From Heliocidaris tuberculata (lineage: Eukaryota; Echinodermata; Echinoidea; Camarodonta; Echinometridae), in NCBI GenBank assembly GCA_025618425.1, contig CM046832.1, forward strand, positions 24,748,559 to 24,812,558: a stretch of DNA of 64,000 bases. The letters are read 5' to 3'. This document shows, piece by piece, positions 30,760-43,922 of this stretch; within the stretch, counting starts at the first letter, position 1, and each line of letters opens with the position of its first letter. Both the position numbers and the translations under genes were made by a program. The notes beneath the pieces are model-generated. The model worked only from the letters and a program-made list of their open reading frames with translations. It did not search any database and was not told the DNA's origin.

Positions 30760-31600
30760 CTCTCTCTTCATCTATATGGTGTCTAAGGTAGATTATGAAA
30801 CGTCTGCTGGTTGAAATATCATGCCACAGAGATTACATAATGCGACTTGAAACAACATATTCACCTTCCCCTAAATTGTCTGAAAATTTGTGAAGCATTT
30901 TATGAGACTGACACGATTTTGCTCACGCTATCTTTACCGTGTCTAAGGTAGATGTGAAACGTGTGCTGTGGGTCAGCACTATGGTTAACACAATTTCGTG
31001 TCGCTGAGCTTATGATGCGATTTGAATTGAAACTCTCAGTCTGTAATATAGTGAGTCATTGGACTCGTATTTTGATCTTTTTCTACCTTGTATATATACT
31101 TAAGATGAAGAAACGAATATACTCAAATTCTTCTTTGCCGAGCCGATGAGGTAACATAAGAAGATTTCAGATCGGTTCTAATGTTTATTATTCAGATTTC
31201 ATATTCTCATCAGTTGTGAATTATACTGTGTGAGAATAACGCGTCTTGACTCACTCTTCATCTGTATACCGTGTCTACCTTAGATATGAAACGACTGCGG
31301 TTGGTCAGTCCGGTGTTTGTTAACTTAATTTCGTGCCGCAGAGCTGACCGTGCGACTTAATTATGGAAATACTCGCAATCTGGGGTTTTGATAATTCCTA
31401 TTCGGATGTAAGAATTGCACCATTTTGGCTCTCTTCGTCTTTCCGTATCTATATGATAGAACCACGTCTTCGATGCATTGGTCAGTGTTTTTTTTTTTTT
31501 TCTTTTTTTTTTGTAACACAGAGCCAATTGCAGCGACATATAAGAAAATTCGCAGATTTATATACCTTTATTATATAATTCATTATTCAAATTTTCATTA
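30760..31600. repeat. Degenerate tandem array, roughly 165-bp unit, about five copies
   Basis: A module of the form TCTNTACCGTGTCTAAGGTAG followed by ATGTGAAACG, then GGTCAGT and AATTTCGTGCCGCTGAGCT, recurs with anchors near 30773, 30937, 31084, 31264 and 31438 (spacings 164, 147, 180, 174). Copies two and four are the most alike; copies three and five are weak. No coding frame is maintained. Confidence 0.55.
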
Positions 31601-31672
31601 TATAGGAATTAATACGTCAGTTTACTCATACAGAATGAACCATACAAAGGTTAAAATATTTCATATTTTTGT

Positions 31673-34493
31673 GAATACATATGTATCAGTCGTGTGCTTC
31701 TTACTAGCTAATCACTTTGACTATTTCCTTTCAGCAATGTGCTATGAAATGTATCTTTAAGACATCCCTCTTTTCTCGAAAGAAATCTTTAAGGAGTGCT
31801 TGTACGGGATCGGTAGTGTATACATGTACATCTCTATATGTATTTTTCCCGTTGATAAAGTGTGGTAGAGAAGAAAAAAAGCTTTGATCCGTTGATGTGT
31901 TTTGCAGTCAAGGATTATAACTTTATTTTCATCATTTTTTTAATTTTTTTTAAATGAATGTTTGATTTTTTGTTTGTTCTGTATGTGTACCTATATTTAT
32001 AACAAATTTGTGTGAAAAGGCGAAAAGTTGAACGTGTGCCTTTAATGCTGTATAATATAATGACATGTAAGCCACAATGAAACTCGGCCAGTAGACCAAA
32101 CTTATTTGAATTGTTGGACCTTTTTACTCCTCTTCGCTCCATGCGGGAATATTTTGTAGTCTTCTAAAAATGGAATCATACCCCTAAGCTTTGCCAGAAA
32201 AGTATTATAAAAATGATTTCATGATACAGAACTTCTCTTAAACCAGTCACAGTGTTCACTTTTCTTGTACTGCTAACTTCTTTATTTCAGTAAAGATTGT
32301 ATACTTTCCAAAATGGTAAGACGGGAGAAATGGAGACTGTTAAATTGCCATGTTATCTTTTATGATTTTTGTACGTGGCCGTTTCTATATGAAGAACAAA
32401 ATGTGTTCACTTTAATGGCAAACATTTCTACAAAAACTGTTTGTTTTTGTGTTTTGTTGGGGGTTTTTGGTTGTAATATTGGTAAGAATCACTGCATTGA
32501 TTTGTGAGTAGCAAGTTGCAGTTGTATAATCAGGCCATATATGATTCTATTGACTGCCTCTCTAATTGGCTAAACGATTATTAATTTTTTCAAACATTTT
32601 ATCAACTGTGTTAACATTGATGATCCTTGTCTTGCCACTCAATATAATGATACATGTATCATATTGAGCAGAAAATGTTACAGACATCAATGAAAGTTAT
32701 AATTAAAATGATGTATTGTAATTAATATATTATGAATCACATTATGGTACATTATGTGATGATTGTTGTCACCTTGTTGTCTGAATCTACAAATAAAAGT
32801 GATGAATCTTGTTTCAAATAGAAAATGTGTTTGTTACTTTATTGTTCTCTGTGTATGGATTTTGATCTTCATGAATGGCTTTGTTAACACATATAAAGCC
32901 CCTCTCACACGAGTTGTCATTTGCTGACGCTATAGGTCTGCGTAAGTGACTGGTACATGTACGGTCTTTTTGCACGTCATGAAAGAGTGGTATCGTTTTG
33001 AAAGTGATTGCTAAAAAGTGCAAACATTATTTTAAGAAAGTGAAGTGTTTGCTAATTGCCTTCACAGGCTCGATTAATGCAGGCAGAGCCGTCCATTATG
33101 GGGTAGCAGGGGAGGGGGCAGTTGCCCCCTCCCCCAAGAAAATACTGGGAGGGCAAACATCGTTTTGCACCCCCCCCCCCCCCCAAAAAAAAAAAAAAAA
33201 AAAAAAAAAAGTCCGGAGGTGTAAAATAAAATGAGGAAAACTGATACAAAACTCGGGAAATGAAACTTTCCAAACAATGAAATACAACGATTAGAGTTCA
33301 ATTTCACCGCGCGCTCCTCGCGCAAATACTCTAAATGTCCCTGCTTCATGTAACCGTGGAGAAGCTGGTAATTAAGAGGCGTAAAAATTATCATGAAGGG
33401 TACTATTAGGCTGTCTTCCTCCCCCCCCCCCCCCCCCAATCCGAAAAACGGATCGACGCCCCAGAACGCAGGTACTGACACAATCGAAATGACCCCTCGC
33501 CTGAGTAGGGCTTAAGATAGGCAGGAGGACGACTGGGTATAATGGTGACGATCATTTCACTACTGACAAGGTCGCAATCACAATTTCCAAAAATTCAATT
33601 CATAGAATATTCCACTGTCATCAGTATTGCCATTTTCACAATATATGATTATAAAATGACCTAGTTCTTGGCAGTTTTTGTGGTTCGTGCGGTTTCTTCC
33701 CGTCCGCGAATTTGTTCATGTTATCTTTGCGATATAATAATTTCATAGATGAAAAGATAATAGAAAGGAAATATCAATTTTATTGATATAAGAAACCGAG
33801 GAATGAGATGAATATTACAGCAATAAGTCATTGACAGACTCAAGCAAAAAATATAGAAGTACTATATACCATTTAAAACAATGAAGCGGAACCAGTCAGA
33901 AGTAATCTTATCACACAGACATCGTTTAAAAAATTACGGATTTAAATACTTCTGTTTTAAAAAAAATACGGATTTAAATACTTCTGTTTAAAAAAATACG
34001 TATTTGAATATTTCTTTTTAAAAAATTATATTAATATATGTTTACAACTTTCCTGACTTCTTTTCACAAGGCAAGTACGAGCAGTGTCCTATTTAAAAGC
34101 CGACTTGATGAATATAAGTATACTTGAAATTTTCTATGGGGTTTCCTTTTCTCCTTCAATAAATCTGTAAAAATATGCGTAATTCGACCACAAAAGATTT
34201 CTGTTGTAATGATAATAAGCACCTTGAAAAGCAAAATTTCTATGGGCATTCTCAATCAAGTATGGTTAAAGTTATACATCGATGTAATTTTTATCTGTCT
34301 TTTTTTTTTTTTTTTTTTTTTTTTTTTGCCTTCTTCATCGACAACCGCATCGATATAATGGGGCTCTAAGCCTCTAACATTGCCAGTGTAGTAAAGTACC
34401 CCAAACCGCATTTCTCTCCCCCAACATCTTTTCTTTTACACTTTATTGTACAAAATATTTTGTGTGTGTAAAGTTTACTGGAAAATATGAAAA
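31673..34493. repeat. Tandem segmental duplication, copy 1 (2821 bp)
   Basis: The sequence from GAATACATATGTATCAGTCG at 31673 to GGAAAATATGAAAAG is repeated head-to-tail from 34494. No gene is recognised inside; short frames are duplicated but carry no domain. Internal landmarks are a C15/A26 run near 33170-33210, a C17 run at 33421, a minisatellite near 33924-34025 and a T28 run near 34300. A 3-bp GAA microhomology sits at all three junctions. Confidence 0.95.
33924..34025. repeat. 30-bp minisatellite, about 3.5 units (also at 36740-36842)
   Basis: Units of the form AAAAAATACGGATTTAAATA plus CTTCTGTTTT are repeated with decay towards the right. The same array occurs in the second copy of the segmental duplication. 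Confidence 0.8.
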
Positions 34494-37307
34494 GAATACA
34501 TATGTATCAGTCGTGTGCTTCTTACTAGCTAATCACTTTGACTATTTCCTTTCAGCAATGTGCTATGAAATGTATCTTTAAGACATCCCTCTTTTCTCGA
34601 AAGAAATCTTTAAGGAGTGCTTGTACGGGATCGGTAGTGTATACATGTACATCTCTATATGTATTTTTCCCGTTGATAAAGTGTGGTAGAGAAGAAAAAA
34701 AGCTTTGATCCGTTGATGTGTTTTGCAGTCAAGGATTATAACTTTATTTTCATCATTTTTTTAATTTTTTTTAAATGAATGTTTGATTTTTTGTTTGTTC
34801 TGTATGTGTACCTATATTTATAACAAATTTGTGTGAAAAGGCGAAAAGTTGAACGTGTGCCTTTAATGCTGTATAATATAATGACATGTAAGCCACAATG
34901 AAACTCGGCCAGTAGACCAAACTTATTTGAATTGTTGGACCTTTTTACTCCTCTTCGCTCCATGCGGGAATATTTTGTAGTCTTCTAAAAATGGAATCAT
35001 ACCCCTAAGCTTTGCCAGAAAAGTATTATAAAAATGATTTCATGATACAGAACTTCTCTTAAACCAGTCACAGTGTTCACTTTTCTTGTACTGCTAACTT
35101 CTTTATTTCAGTAAAGATTGTATACTTTCCAAAATGGTAAGACGGGAGAAATGGAGACTGTTAAATTGCCATGTTATCTTTTATGATTTTTGTACGTGGC
35201 CGTTTCTATATGAAGAACAAAATGTGTTCACTTTAATGGCAAACATTTCTACAAAAACTGTTTGTTTTTGTGTTTTGTTGGGGGTTTTTGGTTGTAATAT
35301 TGGTAAGAATCACTGCATTGATTTGTGAGTAGCAAGTTGCAGTTGTATAATCAGGCCATATATGATTCTATTGACTGCCTCTCTAATTGGCTAAACGATT
35401 ATTAATTTTTTCAAACATTTTATCAACTGTGTTAACATTGATGATCCTTGTCTTGCCACTCAATATAATGATACATGTATCATATTGAGCAGAAAATGTT
35501 ACAGACATCAATGAAAGTTATAATTAAAATGATGTATTGTAATTAATATATTATGAATCACATTATGGTACATTATGTGATGATTGTTGTCACCTTGTTG
35601 TCTGAATCTACAAATAAAAGTGATGAATCTTGTTTCAAATAGAAAATGTGTTTGTTACTTTATTGTTCTCTGTGTATGGATTTTGATCTTCATGAATGGC
35701 TTTGTTAACACATATAAAGCCCCTCTCACACGAGTTGTCATTTGCTGACGCTATAGGTCTGCGTAAGTGACTGGTACATGTACGGTCTTTTTGCACGTCA
35801 TGAAAGAGTGGTATCGTTTTGAAAGTGATTGCTAAAAAGTGCAAACATTATTTTAAGAAAGTGAAGTGTTTGCTAATTGCCTTCACAGGCTCGATTAATG
35901 CAGGCAGAGCCGTCCATTATGGGGTAGCAGGGGAGGGGGCAGTTGCCCCCTCCCCCAAGAAAATACTGGGAGGGCAAACATCGTTTTGCACCCCCCCCCC
36001 CCCCAAAAAAAAAAAAAAAAAAAAAAAAAGTCCGGAGGTGTAAAATAAAATGAGGAAAACTGATACAAAACTCGGGAAATGAAACTTTCCAAACAATGAA
36101 ATACAACGATTAGAGTTCAATTTCACCGCGCGCTCCTCGCGCAAATACTCTAAATGTCCCTGCTTCATGTAACCGTGGAGAAGCTGGTAATTAAGAGGCG
36201 TAAAAATTATCATGAAGGGTACTATTAGGCTGTCTTCCTCCCCCCCCCCCCCCAATCCGAAAAACGGATCGACGCCCCAGAACGCAGGTACTGACACAAT
36301 CGAAATGACCCCTCGCCTGAGTAGGGCTTAAGATAGGCAGGAGGACGACTGGGTATAATGGTGACGATCATTTCACTACTGACAAGGTCGCAATCACAAT
36401 TTCCAAAAATTCAATTCATAGAATATTCCACTGTCATCAGTATTGCCATTTTCACAATATATGATTATAAAATGACCTAGTTCTTGGCAGTTTTTGTGGT
36501 TCGTGCGGTTTCTTCCCGTCCGCGAATTTGTTCATGTTATCTTTGCGATATAATAATTTCATAGATGAAAAGATAATAGAAAGGAAATATCAATTTTATT
36601 GATATAAGAAACCGAGGAATGAGATGAATATTACAGCAATAAGTCATTGACAGACTCAAGCAAAAAATATAGAAGTACTATATACCATTTAAAACAATGA
36701 AGCGGAACCAGTCAGAAGTAATCTTATCACACAGACATCGTTTAAAAAATTACGGATTTAAATACTTCTGTTTTAAAAAAAATACGGATTTAAATACTTC
36801 TGTTTAAAAAAATACGTATTTGAATATTTCTTTTTAAAAAATTATATTAATATATGTTTACAACTTTCCTGACTTCTTTTCACAAGGCAAGTACGAGCAG
36901 TGTCCTATTTAAAAGCCGACTTGATGAATATAAGTATACTTGAAATTTTCTATGGGGTTTCCTTTTCTCCTTCAATAAATCTGTAAAAATATGCGTAATT
37001 CGACCACAAAAGATTTCTGTTGTAATGATAATAAGCACCTTGAAAAGCAAAATTTCTATGGGCATTCTCAATCAAGTATGGTTAAAGTTATACATCGATG
37101 TAATTTTTATCTGTCTTTTTTTTTTTTTTTTTTTTTTTTTGCCTTCTTCATCGACAACCGCATCGATATAATGGGGCTCTAAGCCTCTAACATTGCCAGT
37201 GTAGTAAAGTACCCCAAACCGCATTTCTCTCCCCCAACATCTTTTCTTTTACACTTTATTGTACAAAATATTTTGTGTGTGTAAAGTTTACTGGAAAATA
37301 TGAAAAG
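34494..37307. repeat. Tandem segmental duplication, copy 2 (2813-2814 bp)
   Basis: Same content as 31673-34493. The 8-bp length difference is fully accounted for by four homopolymer runs (C14 versus 15, A25 versus 26, C14 versus 17, T25 versus 28). I noticed no substitution elsewhere, though I did not compare every base. Confidence 0.95.
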
Positions 37308-38177
37308 AAAAAGTTAGGATAATTCATATTTGCTTCTCCCACCGTCCCGTCGCCTTCATGACGTCCATGCTCTCCATTTTCTGCAGAATCTATATAATGC
37401 TGTTTTGCTATGTTCCTCATTACAACTGTTATGAGTATAATTAGCTCATTTTTTCTCTTTAACAAGTTTCAAATTTCTACTGTTGAGCGTCCGTACAAAC
37501 GAGGTCTTTCCATTATTCTCACCTATTTTAAACTGTTGGGGAAAACACAGAGGAAAGTTTTAAGCACAATTTCCGTTCTTTGGGAAGATGATATGCTTTT
37601 TCCATTACCTGGTTTTAATGTCTCTTTGGTGAATGTACCCAAAATGGTTTAAACTTTCTGCAATTGTCTGCAAATTACTTTGTTCTTCTTCGATTATTTC
37701 ATTTAATGTTTGTTTTCTGACTTATTGCTTATCGTCTTGAGACTTATTTCGCGTCATATTACGTTAATTGGCATGAGAGACTCGGGGTAATAACCGTTCG
37801 TAGAATTCACAACCAATTTTCTTTCCTCCTGGTGATGAAATTACACCGTTGCATATACAGACACTTCAATATTCAATGTGGCGCATTTTTCCAGGACAAG
37901 GTCTTTCGTCCATTCCTCACGTGTCCCTTGGTACAAACTGAGCGACATCTTCATCGTTTAGGTGACCGGTTGCTATGACAATAAATAAATAATACACGGA
38001 AAACATGTGAATATGACAAGGTGTCAAATATATGTCTTCGGAAGCAGAGATATAATCTGCCGTGCTTAATTAACTGCGTCGAGAGACGTTCCTATTTTAT
38101 CATCATGGTTACGTTATGTGACCAGCCAATAAAATTTCAACTTTGGACTTTTCGTTCCCGTCGCGTGCTCCCTCCCT

Positions 38178-38258
<81 letters not shown>

Positions 38259-39572
38259 CCTCTCTCTCTCTATCTATCTATCTCTCTCTCTCTCTCTCTC
38301 TCTATTTCTCTCTCTGTCTGTCTCTCTTTCTCTCCCCCTCCCCCTCCCTCTATTCCTTCCTCTCTTTCGGTTTCTCCCTCTCTCCTTTCATCTCTCTCTT
38401 CCGTCCACGTAATAATTTACCTTCTCTATATTGTTCTTTTGCCTATAGAACCGTCTGGAAAAAGTAAGACATCCTTTCACAGATGACGCCCGTCGATAAG
38501 AGTGTCATTATTCACTTTCATTGTGGAGGGTTCCTTTTTATTAATTATGAAAACAGCCAGCACAAGGGTACAGTCGGAATAAACGTGCTTCCCTACTGAT
38601 TGATGCATAATGAAATAAAAAGGCGGCATACGATACAAAAAAGGGAGCCCACTAATCACAGAACAGTAGGGCCGGTGATAAACGTTGCATTAGAATGAAT
38701 TAGCACAAGGGGGAAGTTATGAGTTATGATGGCCGAGAGGCACGAAAATGTCTTCTGAAGTATTCAATTAAAGAGACCTGATTTAAAGGAGTCACTGAGA
38801 ATTCTTCAAAGCCAGAGACAAAAAAAGGCGTCCCTGGATATTTCATTTGAGGGGAGATTAGATTACACTTTCTAATATTTCTCCTTTGATGTATACTGCG
38901 CATGACTGCACATTAATTTTGAAAGTGTGCCTCTGATTTATTTCTTCCGACCTCACCGTTATACACAATGAAGATTTGAGTGGTTTATTGGCAGCAGGAT
39001 TTTACAAAAGGATGTTAGAGCGAATATTCACTCTTCATTTGAGAAGATTTCGTCTTCATTGCAAACACATGCACGTATCTGTGTATATGGGACTGTGCAA
39101 ACATGTGACATCAAAATTTGGCTCTAAGTTTTACCATTCCTATTCACATTTCGAAATTTCGAGTACATGTATTTCAAGCACAATAATTTAATTTGACATT
39201 GCCATCACATGGGCATAAAAAGAAGAAGAAATCTCGCAAAGTATTTTATTCATATCAAAATCCAACCTTCTCCTTAATCCATAGAACTTTTATAAATATA
39301 TAGATTTTTATGGTTTCATCGAAATTTTGACGTCAGAGGCGCCAAGGTAAGGATAACTGCCAAGACACAGACTACATAACGACATCGTATTAATCTAATG
39401 CATTATGTTAATGATCTCTACACGACTAAAATTCCGAACTTTTACGCTTTCATTTTGCCTCGCTAAAGTATAAGTGTAGCCACGAGAGATAATGTCTACT
39501 TTATTCACCGAGTTCAGAGATGTATAGCTAATCTTCTTTTCTTGTTAGCTGATTATTTTTCATCCTTCTGGG
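37308..39572. other. AT-rich region with a long (CT)n tract, no gene
   Basis: It holds polypyrimidine DNA at 38169-38400 with a pure (CT)n core at about 38184-38254. Nothing else is supported. Confidence 0.45.
38169..38400. repeat. (CCCT)n/(CT)n/(CTAT)n microsatellite block
   Basis: About 230 bp of almost pure pyrimidine: CCCT units, about 35 CT units, CTAT units, then mixed CT and CCCCT. Long leucine/serine open frames across it are artefacts of the repeat. Confidence 0.92.
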
Positions 39573-39905
39573 CAGGGGCGGATCCAGGATTTCGTATAAG
39601 GGGGGGCACACAAATGCAGGATTGTCAACTTTGGGAAACTGCTTGGAGGGAGACCCATATTTTTTTGGTCTCTCACCAGCCCTCCAAAAGTCGCTCAGTG
39701 GGGGGGGGGGGGGGGGGGAGGGTTATGGGGTCCAGTTCCCCTCCATAATTCTCTGACAAGCAAAAAAAAAAAAAGCAAAAAAAAAAAAACTTTCTGCTCG
39801 AAAAGGGGGGGCACAATCGCAAATAGGGGGGCACATTTCATTGTTTTCCCTCAAAAGGGGGGGCACGGGCCGGGATTGCCCCCCCCCCCCCTGGATCCGC
39901 CACTG
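39573..39905. mobile_element. hAT-type MITE with near-perfect 8-bp TSD
   Basis: CAGGGGCGGATCCAGGATTT at the left and CCCTGGATCCGCCACTG at the right are inverted ends. Flanks are CTTCTGGG (39565-39572) and CTTCCGGG (39906-39913), identical at seven of eight bases. The 333-bp interior has G runs, A runs and repeated GGGGGGGCAC words. No ORF of its own. Confidence 0.85.
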
Positions 39906-41185
39906 CTTCCGGGTATGAATTAAAGACAACAAACTCGTGGTATGATATTAGCAATAGATTTGATGGCAGCTAAAGGCATGATGCATAAATCCATTTTTTT
40001 TTCTGGGGGGATGAAAGTATTAAGTAAATTAGCTTTCCCGCTTTTTACTTTCATTTGAATAACATCAAAAGTTGACAAGAAAAATGTGGCAAAGCACACT
40101 CCCTCTTTAAATTTTTCATCTTATCAAGAAATATATTTAGGAAATTATCTAGCCCCATTCCACTAAACCAAACTGTGAGGGTCATTCTCTTGCACTAGAT
40201 TTTTTTATCTTTGTATCACACTTTCCTAACGTCTGTATATTATTCATCAAATTTCTTGAGAGATGGAGTATACATTTTACTTGATCAGCTCCATGACCTA
40301 CTTTTAGTTTCCGATGTGATGTTATTATCTAAACCTATATGTAAAGTAGATCTATCCCATGCAAATATCAAACGTCTTAGATATGATTTCTATACTGACT
40401 TCAATAAATCGATATGAGAGGAGACCAAAGCCCTTACACGTGATATCAAACCATACAAAAGGGTTTTTTGTTATTTCTACCAGTTGTTTTCCATTAACTA
40501 CATAAGGTTTCCAATTTAGGAATTTTAAGAAAGCAGAAATACTATGAAGTGCCTTGAAGATAAAATTGATATTATATTGGATTTTGCGCAAGAACTGTGG
40601 ATTAAAGTGAAAAAACAACAACAACGGAAATCTATTAATCAAGTTTGAGTTCATCTAAAAGTCATCGGAACTCAAATTTGTTTCATTTTAGACATACCAG
40701 TGATAATAGGAAATATCCGAAATACTAAGGTTTTTTAAAGAAGTTAGTATAAAGATCATCCATCCATCAGGATGTGTTTCGGACTCCCCCATCCCCGTCA
40801 CCCCCCCCCCCCCCCCCCATAATTCACCCTCTCTCTCTCTCTCTCTCTCTGTTTCCTTACCTTTCCTTTTCTAATATATATTGAAATCGTTGATGATTAC
40901 TATGAACCAATGTTATAAAGTTTAATACTAAAGTTTTTACTTTTCACTGTACAATAGGCTTCACACATTATCTAAAGTATATGCACATTTTCAACTTAAT
41001 TGAATAACAATAAAAGTTATTTAGCTACATGATTGCAATAATATTTAATTTTTGAAGGGAGTTTCCATTGCATTTTTGGCAATGGTATATGATCGCAATG
41101 ATAGACCCGAAAAATATACGCCCGTTTAATACATCAAGGAGGCAAGTATATTGATGCCTTGGTCATCATTTTAGGCCGCTATATA
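39906..41185. other. AT-rich spacer, no gene
   Basis: Only simple sequence stands out: a C18 run at 40801-40818 and (CT)n at 40829-40850. Confidence 0.45.
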
Positions 41186-41400
41186 CACTGTAAAAAATAA
41201 CTGTAAAACTACAGGTTTTCTGGCCCTTGATATTGCAAGTTATTGCCGTTATTTCAATTTTACAGTCTTTTTCCTGTAAAACAACAGCAAGTTTGTTGGT
41301 TTACCGGAAATCAGCATATATTTACAATCGCACGACATACACTGTATAAAAAAGCATTTTCTCATATTTCAACAAGTTACCCTGTTAAATTACCAAATAT
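41186..41400. mobile_element. CACTGTAAAAA-type MITE, right end lost
   Basis: It starts CACTGTAAAAAATAACTGTA after a TA and runs parallel to the complete copy at 41617-41986 through AAGTTATTGCCGTTATTTCA, ATATTTACAATCGC and AACAAGTTACCCTGTTAAAT. It then diverges near 41400. Confidence 0.78.
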
Positions 41401-41616
41401 TGGGGGAAACACTTGTATGAATATTCATGAATTTTTATTAGCGTATGGTTTGGGGTTGCCCGATTTACTAACTGTCACCAAAGGCATAAAAAACTATAAG
41501 GGGTATAAAAAAAAAAAAAAAAAAAAACTGGATAGGATAGGTCTATAGGATAGAATAGATCTAGGATAGGATAGATTAAGATTGACAATAGGAACAGCTA
41601 AAGCAGGATAAGGTTA

Positions 41617-41986
41617 CACTGTAAAAAGTAACTGTAAAGCTACAGACTTTCTGGCCCTAGGGACTACAAGTTATTGCCGTTATTTCATTGCCGTATTTTT
41701 CCTGTAAAACAACAACAAGCATATATTTACAATCGCCCGACATAAAACACTGTTAAAAAAACATTTTCTCATATTTTAACAAGTTACCCTGTTAAATTAC
41801 AAATCGTTTCAATGGTTCCGTTTTAATTTACATAGATTTTCCTGTTAGAAATTAAAGTTTCTACTATTTAACAAAAAAATACCCCGGGAATCTGTTATTT
41901 TACTGTTACTGTGGAAAAACGGGCATTCCCAGCATCCCGACTGCCAGGAAATTTCCCATGACAAAACGGCAACATTTTTTACAGTG
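41617..41986. mobile_element. CACTGTAAAAA-type MITE, complete, TA target
   Basis: CACTGTAAAAAGT at the left and the inverted ATTTTTTACAGTG at the right, each flanked by TA (41615-41616 and 41987-41988). 370 bp, non-coding. TA target and short inverted ends suggest mobilisation by a Tc1/mariner-type enzyme. It lies 217 bp after the truncated copy, in the same orientation. Confidence 0.82.
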
Positions 41987-43037
41987 TAGAGCTCTCCAAA
42001 TTTCGTATTTTTGCAACACATCCAACCATAGACAATGTTAAACAAAGAAACATCTTGGCCTTTTCACCCACGTGCTAGTAACGAATTAATTTCTTGATTG
42101 GTACTGAAAGCCCCGACATTATACCAAGATAACGAGGCGCCTTTGGTGACGAATGCACGGTGATTTCACTACTAAACTATATTACTTGGAATTATTTTCC
42201 CAATCGCCAAGTAATGTCACACCGAATGACATTATTAATCAAGCAATTCTTTTATCAAAACATTCTACCTCGATTGCTTCCTTGGTAATGATGTCTCCTG
42301 CCCCCTTACTTAGCCCCACTGCCAACCGTTCCCGCTTCTAACCACAACTTCTTCTGTCTTTTAGCTGAGAGACAGACAGGATCGAGAACGACATTTTGGC
42401 GATTTCCGCAAAAGATAAGTACGTGCGTGGGGAGTACTCTTTACATTCATGGCACCTTTCCATCATTCTTATTTCCTGAAATGAAGAGGGTATGGAGTTG
42501 CGATCCTTTGCCATTGTCAGGAATACCGGAGACGCTATCCAAGGGATGACACCACAAAGTTCCTCCTCGATATGAAAGGCGATACAAGCAATAAATAGTA
42601 AAATAAATCAAACGCCGACGAGTACACCCACCGCATTGATTTGATAAATAACCCAGAGCAATGAAACACATTCTTCACGCAAAACCCCTTCGCACATAGC
42701 GAAAAGGTGATGATATGAAGGCCTTCACCGATCTTTCAGGTGAATGACAGGGGTATATTTTATTCAAACTGGGAATGAGGAACATTCAGGTATAACTTGA
42801 AATGATATATAGAGGAGAGGAGGAAGAGCAGATGCACAGCTTTCAACAGTTCTGAAATAGTTTCATTATAAAAAGCCATGGATTGCCCATCTAAACCTTC
42901 GGGTTCACAACAAGCAGAAAAACTACCAGATATGAAATTTTCACGATCCTTTTTGCAGATTTCATAAATTAATATACCTACTGATGTATATAGCGATAAT
43001 TAAGTTGTATCTGTATCACCCCTTTCCTTCTTTCTTC

Positions 43038-43095
<58 letters not shown>

Positions 43096-43858
43096 ATCTC
43101 TCTCTCTCTACCTCCTTTATTCTCTCTCCCCCATTCTCTCTCCCTTATGATCCTTTCTATCTCTCCCTCTCCCCCTCTCTCTTCCTTTTTTGTGACCATC
43201 AAAACCTCTAACTCAATTTTTTTTAAAGTGTATTTAAAAGCGGACATTACAGGACAGGTTTGCGACATCATTAAAACCCAGAAGAGTTCGTATTAAACCT
43301 TGTGTTGTCGCCAACATGACCAAAAATAGATTCTAAACAACGAGATTAACAGACATCATGTTTCATCATGGAGTTTGTGGATTCCCCACTCCGTGTAACT
43401 ATACGTCTGAGAATGTACGTCAATGTATGTAAAATGAATGCAATATGCATGCACAGAAGATGTTTTGTTGAATTATTTTGACTTCCCGCTTTATTATGAT
43501 CTTTTCTAACCCGTCAATTACGTTTAAAAATAACACAGCTAAAGAATCCGCTGGAAAGTTAATTCTATGATTGCTGTAAAGAGTGTCGTTAATTTAAAGA
43601 AGCGTGAACAAAAAAAAAAGTTCAACCATAATTATTCTCAACAAAAACTTGAATACATGAAATTGGGGAGAAATGTTTTTGCTTAGTTCATCGTAGCAGT
43701 GTTATTCACGAAAAGAAGCTTGTCGGTATGGTGTCAAGGGGCTCGCATATATAGCAGTAGGGCCTAATGTTACCATAGGCCTACGAGGCTGGGGGGGGGG
43801 GGCTGGGAGCTGCAGCCCCCTGAGGATTTTGAAAGTGCCCGTATTCGGGCAACAGAAA

Positions 43859-43922
43859 CCTCATATTTGGGCAGCGAGGTGCCCGAATATCCTCATATTT
43901 GGGTAGTTATATGCCCGAATAT
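43859..43922. repeat. 32-bp tandem duplication containing inverted words
   Basis: CCTCATATTTGGGCAGCGAG followed by GTGCCCGAATAT (43859-43890) is repeated at 43891-43922 with a few changes. Each unit pairs ATATTTGGGC with GCCCGAATAT, giving a small hairpin. Confidence 0.8.

Noticed and set aside
31915..37182. Small frames occurring identically in both copies of the 2.8-kb duplication
   Set aside because: Their duplication reflects the segmental copy, not selection. None has a recognisable domain and several span homopolymers.
38021..38467. 148-residue Leu/Ser-rich frame
   Set aside because: Almost entirely the reading of (CT)n; no membrane-protein features outside the repeat.
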